A stretch of 64,000 nt of DNA from Perkinsus olseni (taxonomy: Eukaryota > Perkinsozoa > Perkinsida > Perkinsidae): the NCBI GenBank assembly GCA_013115135.1, contig JABANP010000061.1:62001-126000 (forward strand). Direction: 5' to 3'. Position numbers and translations under genes: made by a program. Under the pieces are notes generated by a model. It did not search any database. It was not told where the DNA came from and saw only the letters and a list, made by a program, of their open reading frames with translations. Below, one piece after another: positions 23,077 through 34,568 of the stretch. The first letter of the stretch is position 1, and the number at the start of each line of letters is the position of its first letter.

Positions 23077-23772
23077 CAACTACTGTGAGAATGATGGGCA
23101 ATCCACTGGTGGCCGATAAAGCGATTCGGAAATTCAGAATCGATTCTAAGATTGTTTTTCACGTGTAATACACGGCTCCAGAATCGACCTCAAAATTGGT
23201 TTATTGGACAACCCAAAGACCCTCTCTCGGTCCCTCCGAGAAAACCGTCCTCATCATCCCCACCGAGGTTTTTACCCTGATCGAGAGATACCTAAAAGTG
23301 TCCACACAGACGACCCCAGACTGAACGTCCTAAGTTTTGTTCAGCTGTCGTGTCCAAGCACCGGAGATCCCAACACCCTTGGGCCGGCTAGCCGCCTTGA
23401 CGTTGATAGAGGCAAGATGATGGCCATGATTCTGACACCCACCTCAGGATGCAGCATCCCCCTCACCATGAGGGTGGGGGTGAATCTTCACATAATACAT
23501 TACCTCTAGGTAGTATAATAATACCCTAGTCTGCCTCGTGCCGCGATGACGATCTGACAGGGATTTTTCCTTAAGGACTTTCATACCGGTTCATACCGCA
23601 CGTCCCACACATCCTAATTTGTGGTTATACCCGTTCTCCATCTGACATACGAGAGAATGTCTATGGTAGTAATCCTGTCTAGCAGAAATCCTCATAAGTA
23701 ACACGCCCGAAAAGAAGTAGGCGAGGAGCCCCCCACCCCCTCACCATCACAATAACACAACCCCAACCTTCA
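23077..23772. other. intergenic with one MITE-like element
   Basis: Upstream of membrane-family copy 1. It contains a short inverted-repeat element (23131-23199). Some minus-strand frames at 23290-23480 (e.g. INVKAASRPKGVGISGAW) have coding-like codon use but I could not build a gene. Confidence 0.35.
23131..23199. repeat. MITE-like element, copy a
   Basis: TTCAGAATCGATTCTAAGA, a central ACGTGTAATACACG, then CCAGAATCGACCTCAAAA. The same layout is found at 27695-27770 and, decayed, at 27063-27118. Confidence 0.5.
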
Positions 23773-24310
23773 CTAGTACCACTCCTCACCCAACTCATGC
23801 TCAGCATTAGTGGATGGATGAATCGACGCTGTCCTCTCAGTTGCTGTCATCTGTTGATGGCGACGCTCGAGGTAAACGCCGAGGGCAAAAGCGACCAGCG
23901 CCGCCATTAGGGTCGTCATTCTACTGACAGTCTGATGGCAAATCCATCACTGCCCATGATCAACCTAAGATTCCCTAAGATACTACCAGATCCACCATGC
24001 TGATCCAGGTCGCCGCGGCAACTAGGGTCACCACAAAAGCCGCTGGAAAGACTCCCGATGGACGCTGAATCCGAACCAGAAAATGTCGCGCGCCACGAAA
24101 TTGCCACTACCACCTTCCGGCGGTCAGCCCTTCTCCTCCTTCGACGATGCTCCTGCAGTTCCAACAAGCGTTGGCGCAGTAGCCGAGGATCCACCCCATG
24201 CTTAGCCTGAACAGGGACACTTAGAATTGCCTCGTTCAACGCTTCGCTCTTACAGAGAGATCCCACCCTTCCCCGCACCCTGGGGTACTACCACTACTAC
24301 TACACCTGAG
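23773..24310 (-). CDS. small two-TM protein, multi-exon (5' end unresolved)
   Basis: Exons 24114-~24213 (AKHGVDPRLLRQRLLELQEH, then an Arg-rich run), 23987-24064 (FPAAFVVTLVAAATWISMVD, first TM) and 23773-23931 (MTTLMAALVAFALGVYLERR, second TM; tail ends GEEWY, stop 23773-23775). The introns are 24065-24113 (49 nt) and 23932-23986 (55 nt), both verified by phase. An upstream exon ends near 24265 (GCGEGWDLS). No family recognised. What is striking is that the first of these introns carries M2 and the second M1. Confidence 0.6.
23954..23973 (-). repeat. intronic motif M1 copy
   Basis: M1 (AATCTTAGGTTGATCATGG) in the 55-nt intron 23932-23986, preceded by a second partial copy (GTATCTTAGG) starting right at the donor. 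Confidence 0.75.
24087..24102 (-). repeat. intronic motif M2 copy
   Basis: Exact M2 (AATTTCGTGGCGCGCG) in the 49-nt intron 24065-24113, 11 nt after the donor, the same spacing as in the kinase intron. Confidence 0.75.
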
Positions 24311-25047
24311 GAGGACAGCGCCGGTTACACACTCACGGGCCTAGACCAATCTGCGAGATGCTCGAGCATGACGCCAGCAAGAGGTTTACAACGCTACAGT
24401 ATCGCCCCTCGTCAACTACCCCTCAGTCTCCTCTGTCGGTGGTCTTTCTTGAAGGCCATTTAATGACAGCATGGCCGCAAAGAAACGAGTATTAGCTGAT
24501 GGAAGTGAGCACGCACAGCGATGTTAGCAGACGGTCACCACTGTTCGACCAAGAGCCTCCTAGTACCCGTGACTTAGTGTATCTTCTTCTTGTACAGCAC
24601 CCCTTCGACCGGGCGGGTGCTAGCCAGTATAGGGGTATAGCTGCTGTAGCTGATGACTATACTCAGTGTATAGTCGTAGTAACACCCAATCTCAAGTTAC
24701 TACTCAGTCCAGCATGCACCGTAACGGTTTCGCCCCGGGGAGAAGCCCAATTGATCACAACTCTACGCACAGAAGTGAAGCAAGTAACTGTAGAAACGAC
24801 TCATTGCGCGTTGTGAAGGAAAGGCAATGACATCAGCAGTAGAATAATCGTGGTGGTGGATGAATGGTAACTAGGAGAGAAGCAGAACACAAACAAAGGA
24901 AGAAATACTAAATATCGACAGGAAGGGGAGGGCCTTCCGAACACGATGAGCACACCAGGGGCGGCATCTATCGTTTCCGAAGGCCATTCATCAACAGTCA
25001 AGCAGGAACCCTAGCGTATCTTAGGTTGAAGCTGGTACCACACGGGT
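24311..25047. other. intergenic
   Basis: A 105-codon plus frame at 24499-24816 has no clear support. A plus-strand M1 copy lies at 25015-25029, just downstream of the copy 2 stop and antisense to that gene. Confidence 0.4.
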
Positions 25048-26832
25048 TCAAAGATACGATTGCACTTGTGACATCGATCTCAGCTTCAACGCACTACCAT
25101 TCTCGTCGTCCCCTCGTCTGCTGCCTGGCTGGGGCATCTCCAACCTCTCCACAATTACACCGTCTTCCTCCTCCTCAGGTTCGTGATCAGCAGCCTCCAT
25201 CGGACGCATCTCAGTCGGGGGTCGGCCGCCGAAAACACCAGCAGCGGCATCTTCACCCATCCCGTACGATGACGACTCAGACGTGGTATCATCACCCTCA
25301 GGATCGGGCTCGTCACCAGAGGCGCCCTTCAGTCCGTCCACTGAGGTCATCACGTCCTCCGCGTCGTCATCCTCCCAGACCGCAGCCTTTGGCTTCATTT
25401 CCGTCACATAAGAGTCCTCATCATCATAAATGCCCTTTTTTGCGGCCAGGCCGTCGTCCTTCAGCGCTGCCTTCCGCTCTCGTCTGTTGTTCCTCCACTT
25501 CGTGAAGAGATGCATGGGCAGGCCTGGCAAGAGGGGTGTCAACAGGAATGGCGAAACTGAAGGGCTTACATGCACAGTGAGCGATGAATCCGAACTTGCC
25601 GCCGATGCCAGGAGCAGTCCACCAGATGGCTATTTGGATGAGACCGGCGATGATACCGGTGATGAATAAAGATACCATATCGGAGTACACCTGGGGTTTA
25701 TTGTCAAAGTGGACGAGGGCGTAGGCACCGGGCTTGGCCGCTGGGGCACTCATGCCTGATGGTGACAACAAGGGTGACGATGATGGCGAGGGGTGGTATG
25801 GCTCTTACCAACGAAAGAACCGGTCCAAATGAAGAAGTTGAGGGGGTTGGTTGAAGGGGGAAGGTAAAGGCCAGCGGCTAATGATACTAATGAGGAGGCC
25901 ACCACAGGATTCGAGTTCTTATCGAAATGAACATGAAGCCACAAGGTGACGCACTGAGGAGGGAAGACGGGCGTTGGAACAACAATGGCAGTGGCGGACT
26001 TACCCCAGCCAAGGCACAGGCGAGGACGTAGGCGATGTCAACAAACACGTTAGTGACGATACTGCCATTATTATAACGGTGGAACCAGAAGTCCACCCTG
26101 AGAACGAGGATGAATATCATGACGATAGATTGCCAGGCCAGAATTACCAAGTCCCGAAACGTGCTGTCGGGTCGAGACAGGTGGTCTCGAAAGTACCACT
26201 TTGGAAGGCCACAATGAATAAGGCGCTGATGTGGCCAGACACGTACACCGTCATACCTGGGGAAGAGGAAAATAGGTTGATAATGGTAAAGTAGCATAAA
26301 TTGGGAATTACCTAATTTGCCACCTAAACCGTTGAGGATCGGACGAAAGGCGTTATTGACGGTGATGAAGACGAAGCATATGAAAGCCTCCCACTTTATA
26401 GTGAACGCCTAAGGGAAATAACAAAAGGGATCTTCGACCAGTGTCAGACGGCCACTGCCTACCGCGTTGGTCGAGCATGATGTGAAGCCACCACCGTAGG
26501 CGAACTCCTTGTATGGTGATGGGAGGGTTAGTCCAGCCAGTAGCTGAGAAGGGAGGATGCCAATACCCGATATGTGATACACTTGTTCTTACACCAACAA
26601 CACTTGCCGATGCCACACCATTGATATGATAGACACCTCGTGCTACGTATTTGGCCAATAGTTCGTACGGGAATGTTATCAGCCAACCGAGGACTTCCTT
26701 CGTTAGGAAATCGGCGATAAAGTCGTAGGTGGGCGACGGCTTCTTCCCCTCTCGACGGAAGATTTTATACAGGAATGCATTGAAGACCCTCTCTGCTTCT
26801 TCTATCGAGAACCATATACCATCGTATGCCAT
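25048..26832 (-). CDS. multi-pass membrane protein family, copy 2
   Basis: Paralog of the genes at 21264 and 28886. ATG 26832; exon 1 is 26593-26832 (80 codons; MAYDGIWFSIEEAERVFNAF, then GVYHINGVASASVVG). Later exons give LLAGLTLPSPYKEFAYGGGF, FICFVFITVNNAFRPILNG, GHISALFIVAF, VDFWFHRYNNGSIVTNVFV, VASSLVSLAAGLYLPPSTNP, FFIWTGSFVG, MSAPAAKPGAYALVHF and GLIQIAIWWTAPGIGGKFGF. The C-terminal exon is a long acidic cytosolic tail (DDDAEDVMTS, EPEEEEDGV) ending at 25048. All joins I tested keep frame, so this copy looks intact. The strongest shared features are LAGLTLPSPY and LPPSTNP...WTGSFVG. Confidence 0.72.
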
Positions 26833-27062
26833 TACTTATTATAGTTAACAACAGCTCCGAGTGAAGAGCCAAAGTGAATGACTGAAAGGACGAAAAACAA
26901 AGTCATCAACCCAAAGGAAAGATACTCCCATGCTGGTGGACTGCTGCCTAGCCTCCCAAAACCGTGAGTCATGAAGGGAGGTGAACCGACAACAACAACA
27001 AAGTCGAACAGGAAAAGACCGGCGGAATCATCGTAAAGGGTTCAATGGAAGGATTATGAAGT

Positions 27063-27118
27063 AATTCAGAATCGCCTCCGAAACGAGACTTTACTTGTAA
27101 AAGTGAACACCAGATTCC
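27063..27118. repeat. MITE-like element, decayed copy c
   Basis: AATTCAGAATCGCCTCCGAAA, a central ACTTGTAAAAGT, then CACCAGATTCC; same order of blocks as copies a and b but more diverged. Confidence 0.35.
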
Positions 27119-27694
27119 ATTTCGTTATTTAAACTTGCTCTGCTGAAGATGAGGAAAGATTTCGCATCCACTGAAGAATTGAAAAAATATCGAGAGAAAA
27201 TCTCGCTCGCCCAACCCCTTGACGCCGGTTGCGTTGCGGTGGCGCAGAGTTTGAGGAGGAGAGGGAGGTGATTGGTTCCAAGCGCTCCATCGGGCATGTC
27301 TTGCCAAGAGGGGGCCAGCTCCTCCTGCTGATGATGATGGCGCATCTGTTCGAGAATGTTTCTCTCACCGACGTGTGCATGCGTGCGGTGACGCGAGCAA
27401 GGTTGTTGTAGGGTTCGGATGAGGTATGAACTAGTCGTCACTCGAGTGCTCCGATTCAGTTAACACAACCGCGAGGGGCCTTAGGTTGAGTGGTAAGGAA
27501 GGGGAATGATGACCGAGGGCGCTAAGAGCTGGGACGACGACCAACTACACCAGCCACGCCGATTAGCTATAGATAAAGCACGCATGCACACGAACTGGGC
27601 AACATCCCACCAGAAGGTGGTGTTGGCTTTATTGAATTGATATCGTCAGTACTTTCCTTGTTATTACGACCTCGGTCAATGAACCAATTCTGAG

Positions 27695-27770
27695 ACTCAG
27701 AATCGATTCTGGAACCCCCGCGTTTACGTGTAAAAATCAATTCCAGAATCGATTCTGAGTTTCGGAATCA
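27695..27770. repeat. MITE-like element, copy b
   Basis: CAGAATCGATTCTGGA near the 5' end, TTACGTGTAA centrally, CCAGAATCGATTCTGAG near the 3' end. The AATCGATT blocks are palindromic and the termini form a short inverted repeat. Confidence 0.5.
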
Positions 27771-28885
27771 TTTTTTGAACGGGGGGTGTATCTGTCCAAG
27801 CCTCGCATCGACCTTAGATACTCGTTGTTATCCCTGGACTGAATAAAGCCAAGCTTGCACGTGACGGAAAGAGGAACTCATGAAATTCGAGCAGCTTGAT
27901 TCCCTTAATTTCCCCGACTTCTAATCGGCGTTCTTCGATTTGGCGGTAGGCCCCTCTGCTGAATACTTATGGAAGCTGCCCGGCAATTGGCGATGAACTC
28001 ATGCGATGCTCGATCGCCCTCGACTCGGGTGTCTCTTGCTGTTGCCTGCCGCTCTGGAAGCCTCCGTCGTGAACAGCGGGCTCTCGGGTGGAGGGCCTCG
28101 CGCTGGAAGCGTTGAAGACAGCGTGACGTTGTGCGCAGTGGATGATGAAGTAAACAGATTAGCGGGCCGCTCCTTCCAAACCAGGACGCCACGGCCACTC
28201 TTTACTTGGTCTGTCGACTCCCTATGTCGGAGTCCCGAAGTTTGAACTGAGGAGAGACGACTACAAGCCCGCTGGATGGCAACGTGTATTAATGCGAGGC
28301 TAAGCCGTGACGGAGGATGCGGCCGTCGATATACCCATCGTCCTGAACCAGACTTCCCAGGCAGTTGATACGGTCTACTCGAAGGGTGTAAGGACGGTAA
28401 CGTAACGCTGGCCTCTCTGGAGCTAGTGGTGAACACTCCCTCGAGACAGCTCTTCCGTTTACTTTAAAAAACTTCCCGTCGAATGAGAAAAAACAATAAC
28501 AAAAATACTCTCTAACTTGAAACCGAGCAGCAAAAAATTTGAAGAAAAATGTAAGAAGATTCGTGAACACTTCGTCCCTTCGCGCACAGCAGCGCGCATC
28601 AGACGATGGCAAGTCACGACTAACTAGGGCGAGATGGAGCCTGCCGGGTCCAAGCCCACCGAGAAGTGACAGAATCGTGTTACAGGTACTCCTGCATCTC
28701 CGTCGTGGTTCTTCTCTTCATGTGGTTAATCTCCTCCCCTTCGGGATCCTTTTCCCCCGTGGTGAGCTGCCGTGTTCAACTTTTCTACAACTTCTAACCC
28801 GTCCTCGGACTGGTCCACCCTCAGTTTCAGATCACCCTCGATCAACTCCTCGTCGGCCGCTTCTTCGTCTAGGTCGGAGAAGAAC

Positions 28886-30790
28886 TCAGAGGAGCTCTCG
28901 TTCTCCGAGTCCATCCTCATTCGGCGAGGCCTGCTCTGATGAGGGTTCGTCGGACGACTCGGCATCGGTCGGCTGGAGGTCGCTGAGGGAAGCCTTGACT
29001 GAATCAGGTTGCCCTACGACGGAGTCGGTCACGATTTCACGCGACCGTTTGCGCCGTCTCCACTTGGTTAGGAGATGGACGGGCAGGCCTGAGGATATGA
29101 TGTTAGAGGAGAGGATGCCATGGGAAACGGAAGGGCTTACATGCACAGTGAGCGATGAATCCGAATTTGCCGCCGATACCGGGAGCGGTCCACCAGATGG
29201 CTATTTGAATGAGACCGGCGATGGTACCGGTGATAAATAAAGATAACATATCGGAGTACACCTGGGGTTTATTGTCAAAGTGGACGAGGGCGTAGGCACC
29301 GGGCTTGGCCGCGGGATTACTCATGCCTGATGAATCATCGATGGCGATGATGGCGAGGAGTGGTATGGCTATTACCAACGAAAGAACCGGTCCAGATGAA
29401 GAAGTTGAGGGGGTTGGTTGAAGGGGGAAGGTAAAGGCCAGCTGCTAATGATACTAATGAGGAGGCCACCACAGGATTCGAGTTCTTATCGAAATGAACA
29501 TGAAGCCACAAGGTGACGCACTGAGGAGGGAAGACGGGCGTTGGAAACAACAATGGCAGTGGCGGACTTACCCCAGCCAAGGCACAGGCGAGGACGTAGG
29601 CGATGTCAACAAACACGTTAGTGACGATACTGCCATTATTATAACGGTGGAACCAGAAGTCCACCCTGAGAGGTCCTCTTTCGCCCAACGATCCCCCCAC
29701 ACCTATTTGACCCACCAAGTATTGAATCTCTCAGTCGGATCCAGACCGGTGGTCTCGAAAGTGGCGCCTCTGAATGCGATGATGAGCAAAGCGCTGAGGT
29801 GGCCGGAGACGTAGACCGTCATCCCTGAGTGCCGAGCCGGGAAGGCGATGAGCAGCTGCAGGAGGGCTCACCTAGCTTGCCTCCCAGACCGTTAAGAATC
29901 GGTCGGAAGGCATTGTTGACGGTAACGAAGACGAGGCAGATGAAGGCTTCCCACTGGATGGTAAAAGCCTGCAGAAATAAGATGGCGACTCTTTCACTTG
30001 GGAGTGAGGTCAGCCTTTGCGAGACAGTAAATCAAATAGCGATAAGTATCTTATCAATGAAGGTGAAGGGCATGCATAGAGTTTGGCAAATATATTATAT
30101 TAATAGGACCTAATTCTATATGAACCCGCAGCTATACCCCTGTACTGGCTATCACCTGCCTGGTCGAAGGGGTGCTGCGCAAGAAGAAGAAGAATTTTGT
30201 ATGTTCCGAGTCCGATGCGACCAAGGGCGGGAAAAAAGTGATGATGTCACCGCTGGATAGAGTCCTAGGAAACGAGCTTGCTAGGATGGCGAGTACATGT
30301 GAACTTCGGATGACGATTATGACAAGCAGCACTCTGGCGTAGCGAGAAAAGTCATTCGACTTCGCTAGATGGGTATCTTTAGTTCGATTTCGGCATTCCG
30401 TGCGATTCAAAATGGCTCACCGAATTAGAAGAGGTTGATGTGAAGCCACCACCGTAGGCGAACTCCTTGTATGGTGACGGGAGGGTTAGTCCAGCCAGTA
30501 GCTGAGAAGGGAGGATGCCAATACCCGATATGTGATACACTTGTTCTTACACCAACAACACTTGCAGATGCCACACCATTGATATGATAGACACCTCGTG
30601 CGACGTATTTGGCCAATAGTACGTACGGGAATGTTATCAGCCATCCGAGGACTTCCTTGGTTAGGAAATCGGCGATAAAGTCGTAGGTGGGCGACGGCTT
30701 CTTCCCCTCTCGACGGAAGATTTTATACAGAAATGCATTGAAGACCCTCTCTGCTTCTTCTATCGAGAACCATATACCATCGTATGCCAT
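28886..30790 (-). CDS. multi-pass membrane protein family, copy 3
   Basis: Closest relative of copy 2. Exon 1 is 30551-30790 (80 codons, nearly identical to copy 2). Following exons give SPYKEFAYGGGFTSTSSN, AFTIQWEAFICLVFVTVNN, VYVSGHLSALLIIAF, VDFWFHRYNNGSIVTNVFV, LAAGLYLPPSTNP, FFIWTGSFVG, MSNPAAKPGAYALVHF and a Ser/Asp/Glu-rich cytosolic tail beginning LPVHLLTKWRRRKRSRE, stop at 28886. The intron after the second exon is about 450 nt against about 70 nt in copy 2. Near-identity to copy 2 is confined to blocks, including introns, separated by diverged exons. Confidence 0.72.
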
Positions 30791-32075
30791 TTTCAGGGTG
30801 AATAGTACTATGAGGGAACGTGATCACGATGGCTTTGCAGTCTGCAATGCGTTCATGGCTCGCTCAGGCCATATGTACTCGCCCGGTTCGCTCAACACCC
30901 GTGTAGAGACTAGTAAGTTCCTAGTTCGCAGCAAATACCGATTTTTTGATACCGATCTATAACTGTGTGAAACCATGAATTCCCTCTCCCTTGAACCGGG
31001 CTTTTCTGTATGGCTATGTACTTGCGTGTCTGTAGACCGTACTCTGCGCTTGCGTACTGTCCTCGTGTAATGTAGTACATGTTTGAGGGTTCTCGAACGT
31101 GACAAAAAACTCACACAGTTCCGATCTACTTCAACAGAGAACTGTCCAGAGTCTGAGCCAAGTCAAAGCCACCAGAGTGGCCCGATGCCACAGAAGAGGG
31201 CAGAGGTTGAGAGAAGGAATCTACTCTGACTTCCCTCATGCAAGGCGCCTTAAGGATGCGCATGCGTGCTGGGGGGGAGGTTCTGGGTAGTTGTAGCCTC
31301 TACGCTGTTGGTTATAGACAACGCAAGTCGGGAGAGGTGTGAAACTCACACTGTGAATGTTCTTTCCCTCTGAGCTTACTCTCCGAGGGGAATCAGCACG
31401 CATTGTTTTGGGTAGCCGTCAAGCCCACTGGTCACACTAGGCCCCGAAGGGTAGGAGTAAGCGCAATGCTCTATCACAGCACGCATGCATAAGGCGCGTA
31501 AGGGCCCCTCATCCGCCGCCGAGAGCCCTACATATCAAGGGGTAACAATGGCAGAGCTGTTAGCTTGACAAAAATAGACAGTAAACTACACACCCTTGGG
31601 ATGACAACCAAGAGAGGTCCCCGGGACGATTGCCACCACCGACATTCCCAGAGTACAGCCCTCTGTTAACCCTGAGCATCTCAAGTGATCCTCTCAAGGG
31701 GCGTATCGCTCTGCCGTCCACTTGCAGACAGCACGGACCCCAGCGAGAGCCGTACAGCGATGGTCCAGTGTATTTTCCGTTGAGAGAAATGCCCTCACCG
31801 GGGATCGAACCCGGGTGAAATGATTTATAACCTCAACTGTTACCCTACGACCAAAGAATAGGTGTCAAAAGAGATGATGTGTTGTCTGCCTGACTCGCGC
31901 TGTAGTACTTCCCTTTGATGGACACCATCTCGCCACTGCTGTCCTTCGCGCCCAGGAAGTTCCGTCCATCACCGGCGTCGATAATTCGCTTTTTTCGATA
32001 CGGCAATGATGAATCACTTTTCGTAATCGGATCCCCGAATGAAGAAAGCGTGATGGTAGGCTGGGCGCCATTATC
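30791..32075. other. intergenic, divergent gene pair
   Basis: Separates the minus membrane-family copy 3 from the plus WD40 gene, so promoters for both should lie here. No clear frames. A perfect tRNA T-arm-like hairpin lies at 31791-31817 (minus) without a matching acceptor stem. Confidence 0.4.
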
Positions 32076-34489
32076 ATGACCTCACTCGTATCTTGCCGGC
32101 TTCAACCTATGATTCAGGTCTTCCGCTACAGTGCTGCGGGCGACCAACCGCAGTTGGAGGAGGTATCGGAGCTCCCTGACCACAAATACGGCGTGTCGGA
32201 CATCGCCGTCAACTGTGTTGGGACCGGTAGTACTCCGGAAGGCCTCCGCAACCGCAGGCGAGCCTTTGAGATTTTCGACCTTTTCCTTTCATTTTCTCTT
32301 TTTTTGCATTTTTTCTTAATTTTCGTACCCTTTTTTCACGCGGAGTTAGCTTCCCTGTTTGAATTTACCCCGGAGGAAAGCTTCTTGACGATCCGTCTGA
32401 TTGCACTGCATATCGACGTTACAGAGAGTCCCTAACTGAGCACATCGGCAAGGGTCTAAGCCGACCCAGCGTTGGACTATAAACTCACGCAGTCCAAAGA
32501 TATCACCCACTCAAGCGCTTTCTGTAGGCGAGGAACTATCCGTACTGTTGTTGACGAAATTGGAAGTCGAGCTTGGCCTGCTCATTTTCAGTGATCGTGA
32601 CCAGTGGTCTGGATTCCACAGTTAGAGTTTGGAAACGATCGCGACAGGGGAGATATGAGCACTAGTAGTACCATCCGGGGCTGTTGTGCTGACCCCAGGG
32701 CACTACGCTCAGTCGTAACATCCCTGCCGTTGGTGGCAAGACCATCGACATCGGTGATATCGACCATATCGCCATCCTCACACGGGAGGCCGGTCGGTAT
32801 AACGTACTGGTAGGGATTGGTCGCTGTCAGCCTTAGTCGCAGGCCCCTTCATTCAGGTGTCTGTTGGGTCTGCTGGAGGGAAGATTCACTTCACCGATTT
32901 GGCGACTGATGCGTCATCGGAAAGCACCGCCGCCGTCCGTGGCGGGAAGCGGCCGGCGAGACGACTGATCCCTCCAGTGGACTGTCTTTACCGAGGAGCT
33001 AAGAAAACGTATCTTGGCTGCGTCACTGCCATGCATTTGGTAAGGAAGGCTGCCAACGCTATCACGAATCGTGGGCCTGTCAGTCGTCCGATGGCTCCTA
33101 TCTGGCCTATGGAACTTCGAGTGGCTACGTGGGTCTAGCTCGACTCATCTGTGAGGTCGAGGATAATAACCTTCGTCTCGAGTGTGATCTCCGAGGCGTC
33201 CTCCGATGTAATGATAGTGGGGGCTCCTCTCCGAGTGGATGGTGGTAGGACAGGCTTCAAGTCCGCAGTAGCTTCTCCTGTGCGTTCTCTTGCTATGCAT
33301 GGTAACACGCTTCTGGTCGGCGGCGAGGCCAATGTTGGAAGGATTGTGGCACTGGACATGTAGTTGCAGGGTGTGGGGTTCGAACCTGCGTGCTTTTGTC
33401 ATTCTATTATCATCCAGGTTACGGGTATCCGGCTACCTTGTGGATGATAGTGGAGAGAAGAGCAACTCGAGCGGGACGAAAAGTCGCAAAACCAGCAATC
33501 CCGCGGTAGCAAGCTTCATTGGTCGCCACGTTAGCAGCGTCTGTTCTCACCCGTCAGGTCCTCGGTTCGATTCCCCTCAACTACAGTTCCCGTTTGAGAA
33601 GCATCCTTATTTCCGAGGCTCCCCGGGCTGCAACCCGCCAACTTCCTCCTCTCGTTTGTGTAAGTCTGTCAACGTTCCTTGCGAACCCTACTCCCCACTG
33701 GACAGGTCTTCGGACGGGACTGTGCAAACTCACGTACTGCCAGACGGGCCCGACGCCGCCTGGGCCGACGGTGGGGAGCCGGAGACCGTTAATCAGCTAG
33801 ATCTCCGGAATAAAGGTGCTGCGGCGTGTCCGGCACTCGGGCGCACATCCTCGACCAGGTGCTCAGAAGCTAACGCATGTCACGATTTGTGCAGCTGCCA
33901 CTGCTGCCTTAAAAAGCAGTAAGGACTCGCAGTGGAGCGATTGTGTTGCTGTGGCCCTTGCCAATGGGAAAATGGAAATGTAGGGTCATGGGTGCGGAAG
34001 TTCAGCGGCGGTTGATGCTCACAAGCAGTTACAAAATAAGGCAGTGCTCGACGCCGAAGATGCCCGAGTTGCCGATAGAAGTGGAGGGAGGCGTCTTCGA
34101 CATGTTTAAATCAGCAGCATCACAGCATAGACAGCTCAATGTGGGCGAGGACTGGAATCAGGATATCAACCGACACTACCAGGAGGGCCCTCCAACGACC
34201 GGGGTCACGGCGTCATCACACAGTAGTCGGGCTGGGGTTCAGTCTCGCCGTTCGTCCGTCCATCATCAGCACGATTGAAGCGATTCAGATTTGACACGAT
34301 TTTCTACTTTCTGTTTAGTAAATATTTGCCGAGAATCTCATTTGAATAGCCGCTTGATTCGGGTCGTCCTCAGGTGATGCCGCGGGCCAGCAAGAGAATA
34401 ATGACGTGGTGATGACGGATGACACGCCCGCAGCAGCGGCACAGCCGCCACCGCTGATCACGTCAACACAGCCTGTATCGGGCTCCTAG
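32076..34489 (+). CDS. WD40-repeat protein, multi-exon
   Basis: Plus-strand exons carry WD40 blade sequence: LPDHKYGVSDIAVN (about 32178-32220), VTSGLDSTVRVWKRSRQ (about 32593-32645), SSDGSYLAYGTSSGYVGLAR (about 33090-33150), SPVRSLAMHGNTLLVGGEAN (33272-33335), GRHVSSVCSHPSGPRF (33513-33560) and CVAVALANGKMEM (33938-33980). The C-terminal exon starts after a CAG near 34372 and is acidic/Pro-rich (NNDVVMTDDTP), stop 34487-34489. The start is uncertain: ATG 32076 or 32109. Blade count is at least five visible, so a seven-blade propeller scaffold is likely; I cannot assign an orthologous group. Most intron boundaries are approximate. Confidence 0.65.
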
Positions 34490-34568
34490 AGTTTCATGTA
34501 AAACTGTGTCGAGTTGTCTCCAACTCAATGGCGAGATCGACTCATTGTGAAGAGAGCGTCGCCTAGCG

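Larger units (their letters stand above)
26833..28885. other. intergenic, two MITE-like copies, unresolved frames
   Basis: Between membrane-family copies 2 and 3. Minus frames at 27091-27441 (e.g. GERNILEQMRHHHQQEEL) and 27905-28600, and plus frames at 28539-28760, have no recognised domain. A/T-rich stretch at 28470-28560. Confidence 0.35.

Noticed and set aside
24499..24816. 105-codon plus ORF with a faint integrase look (ADDYTQCIVV)
   Set aside because: No neighbouring integrase motifs and no matching nucleotide similarity to the relics at 54 and 60 kb.
28006..28240. Overlapping frames on both strands suggesting a gene
   Set aside because: No splice-consistent reading, no domain; both frames have similar codon use.
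31785..31865. tRNA-like sequence on the minus strand with A- and B-box-like blocks
   Set aside because: The T-arm is good, but the acceptor stem does not pair (TGAGGGC has no partner) and the anticodon stem has several mismatches; at most a relic.
33500..33590. tRNA-like sequence with GGTTCGATTCC
   Set aside because: It falls in a WD40 blade (GRHVSSVCSHPSGPRF) and the stems do not fold.
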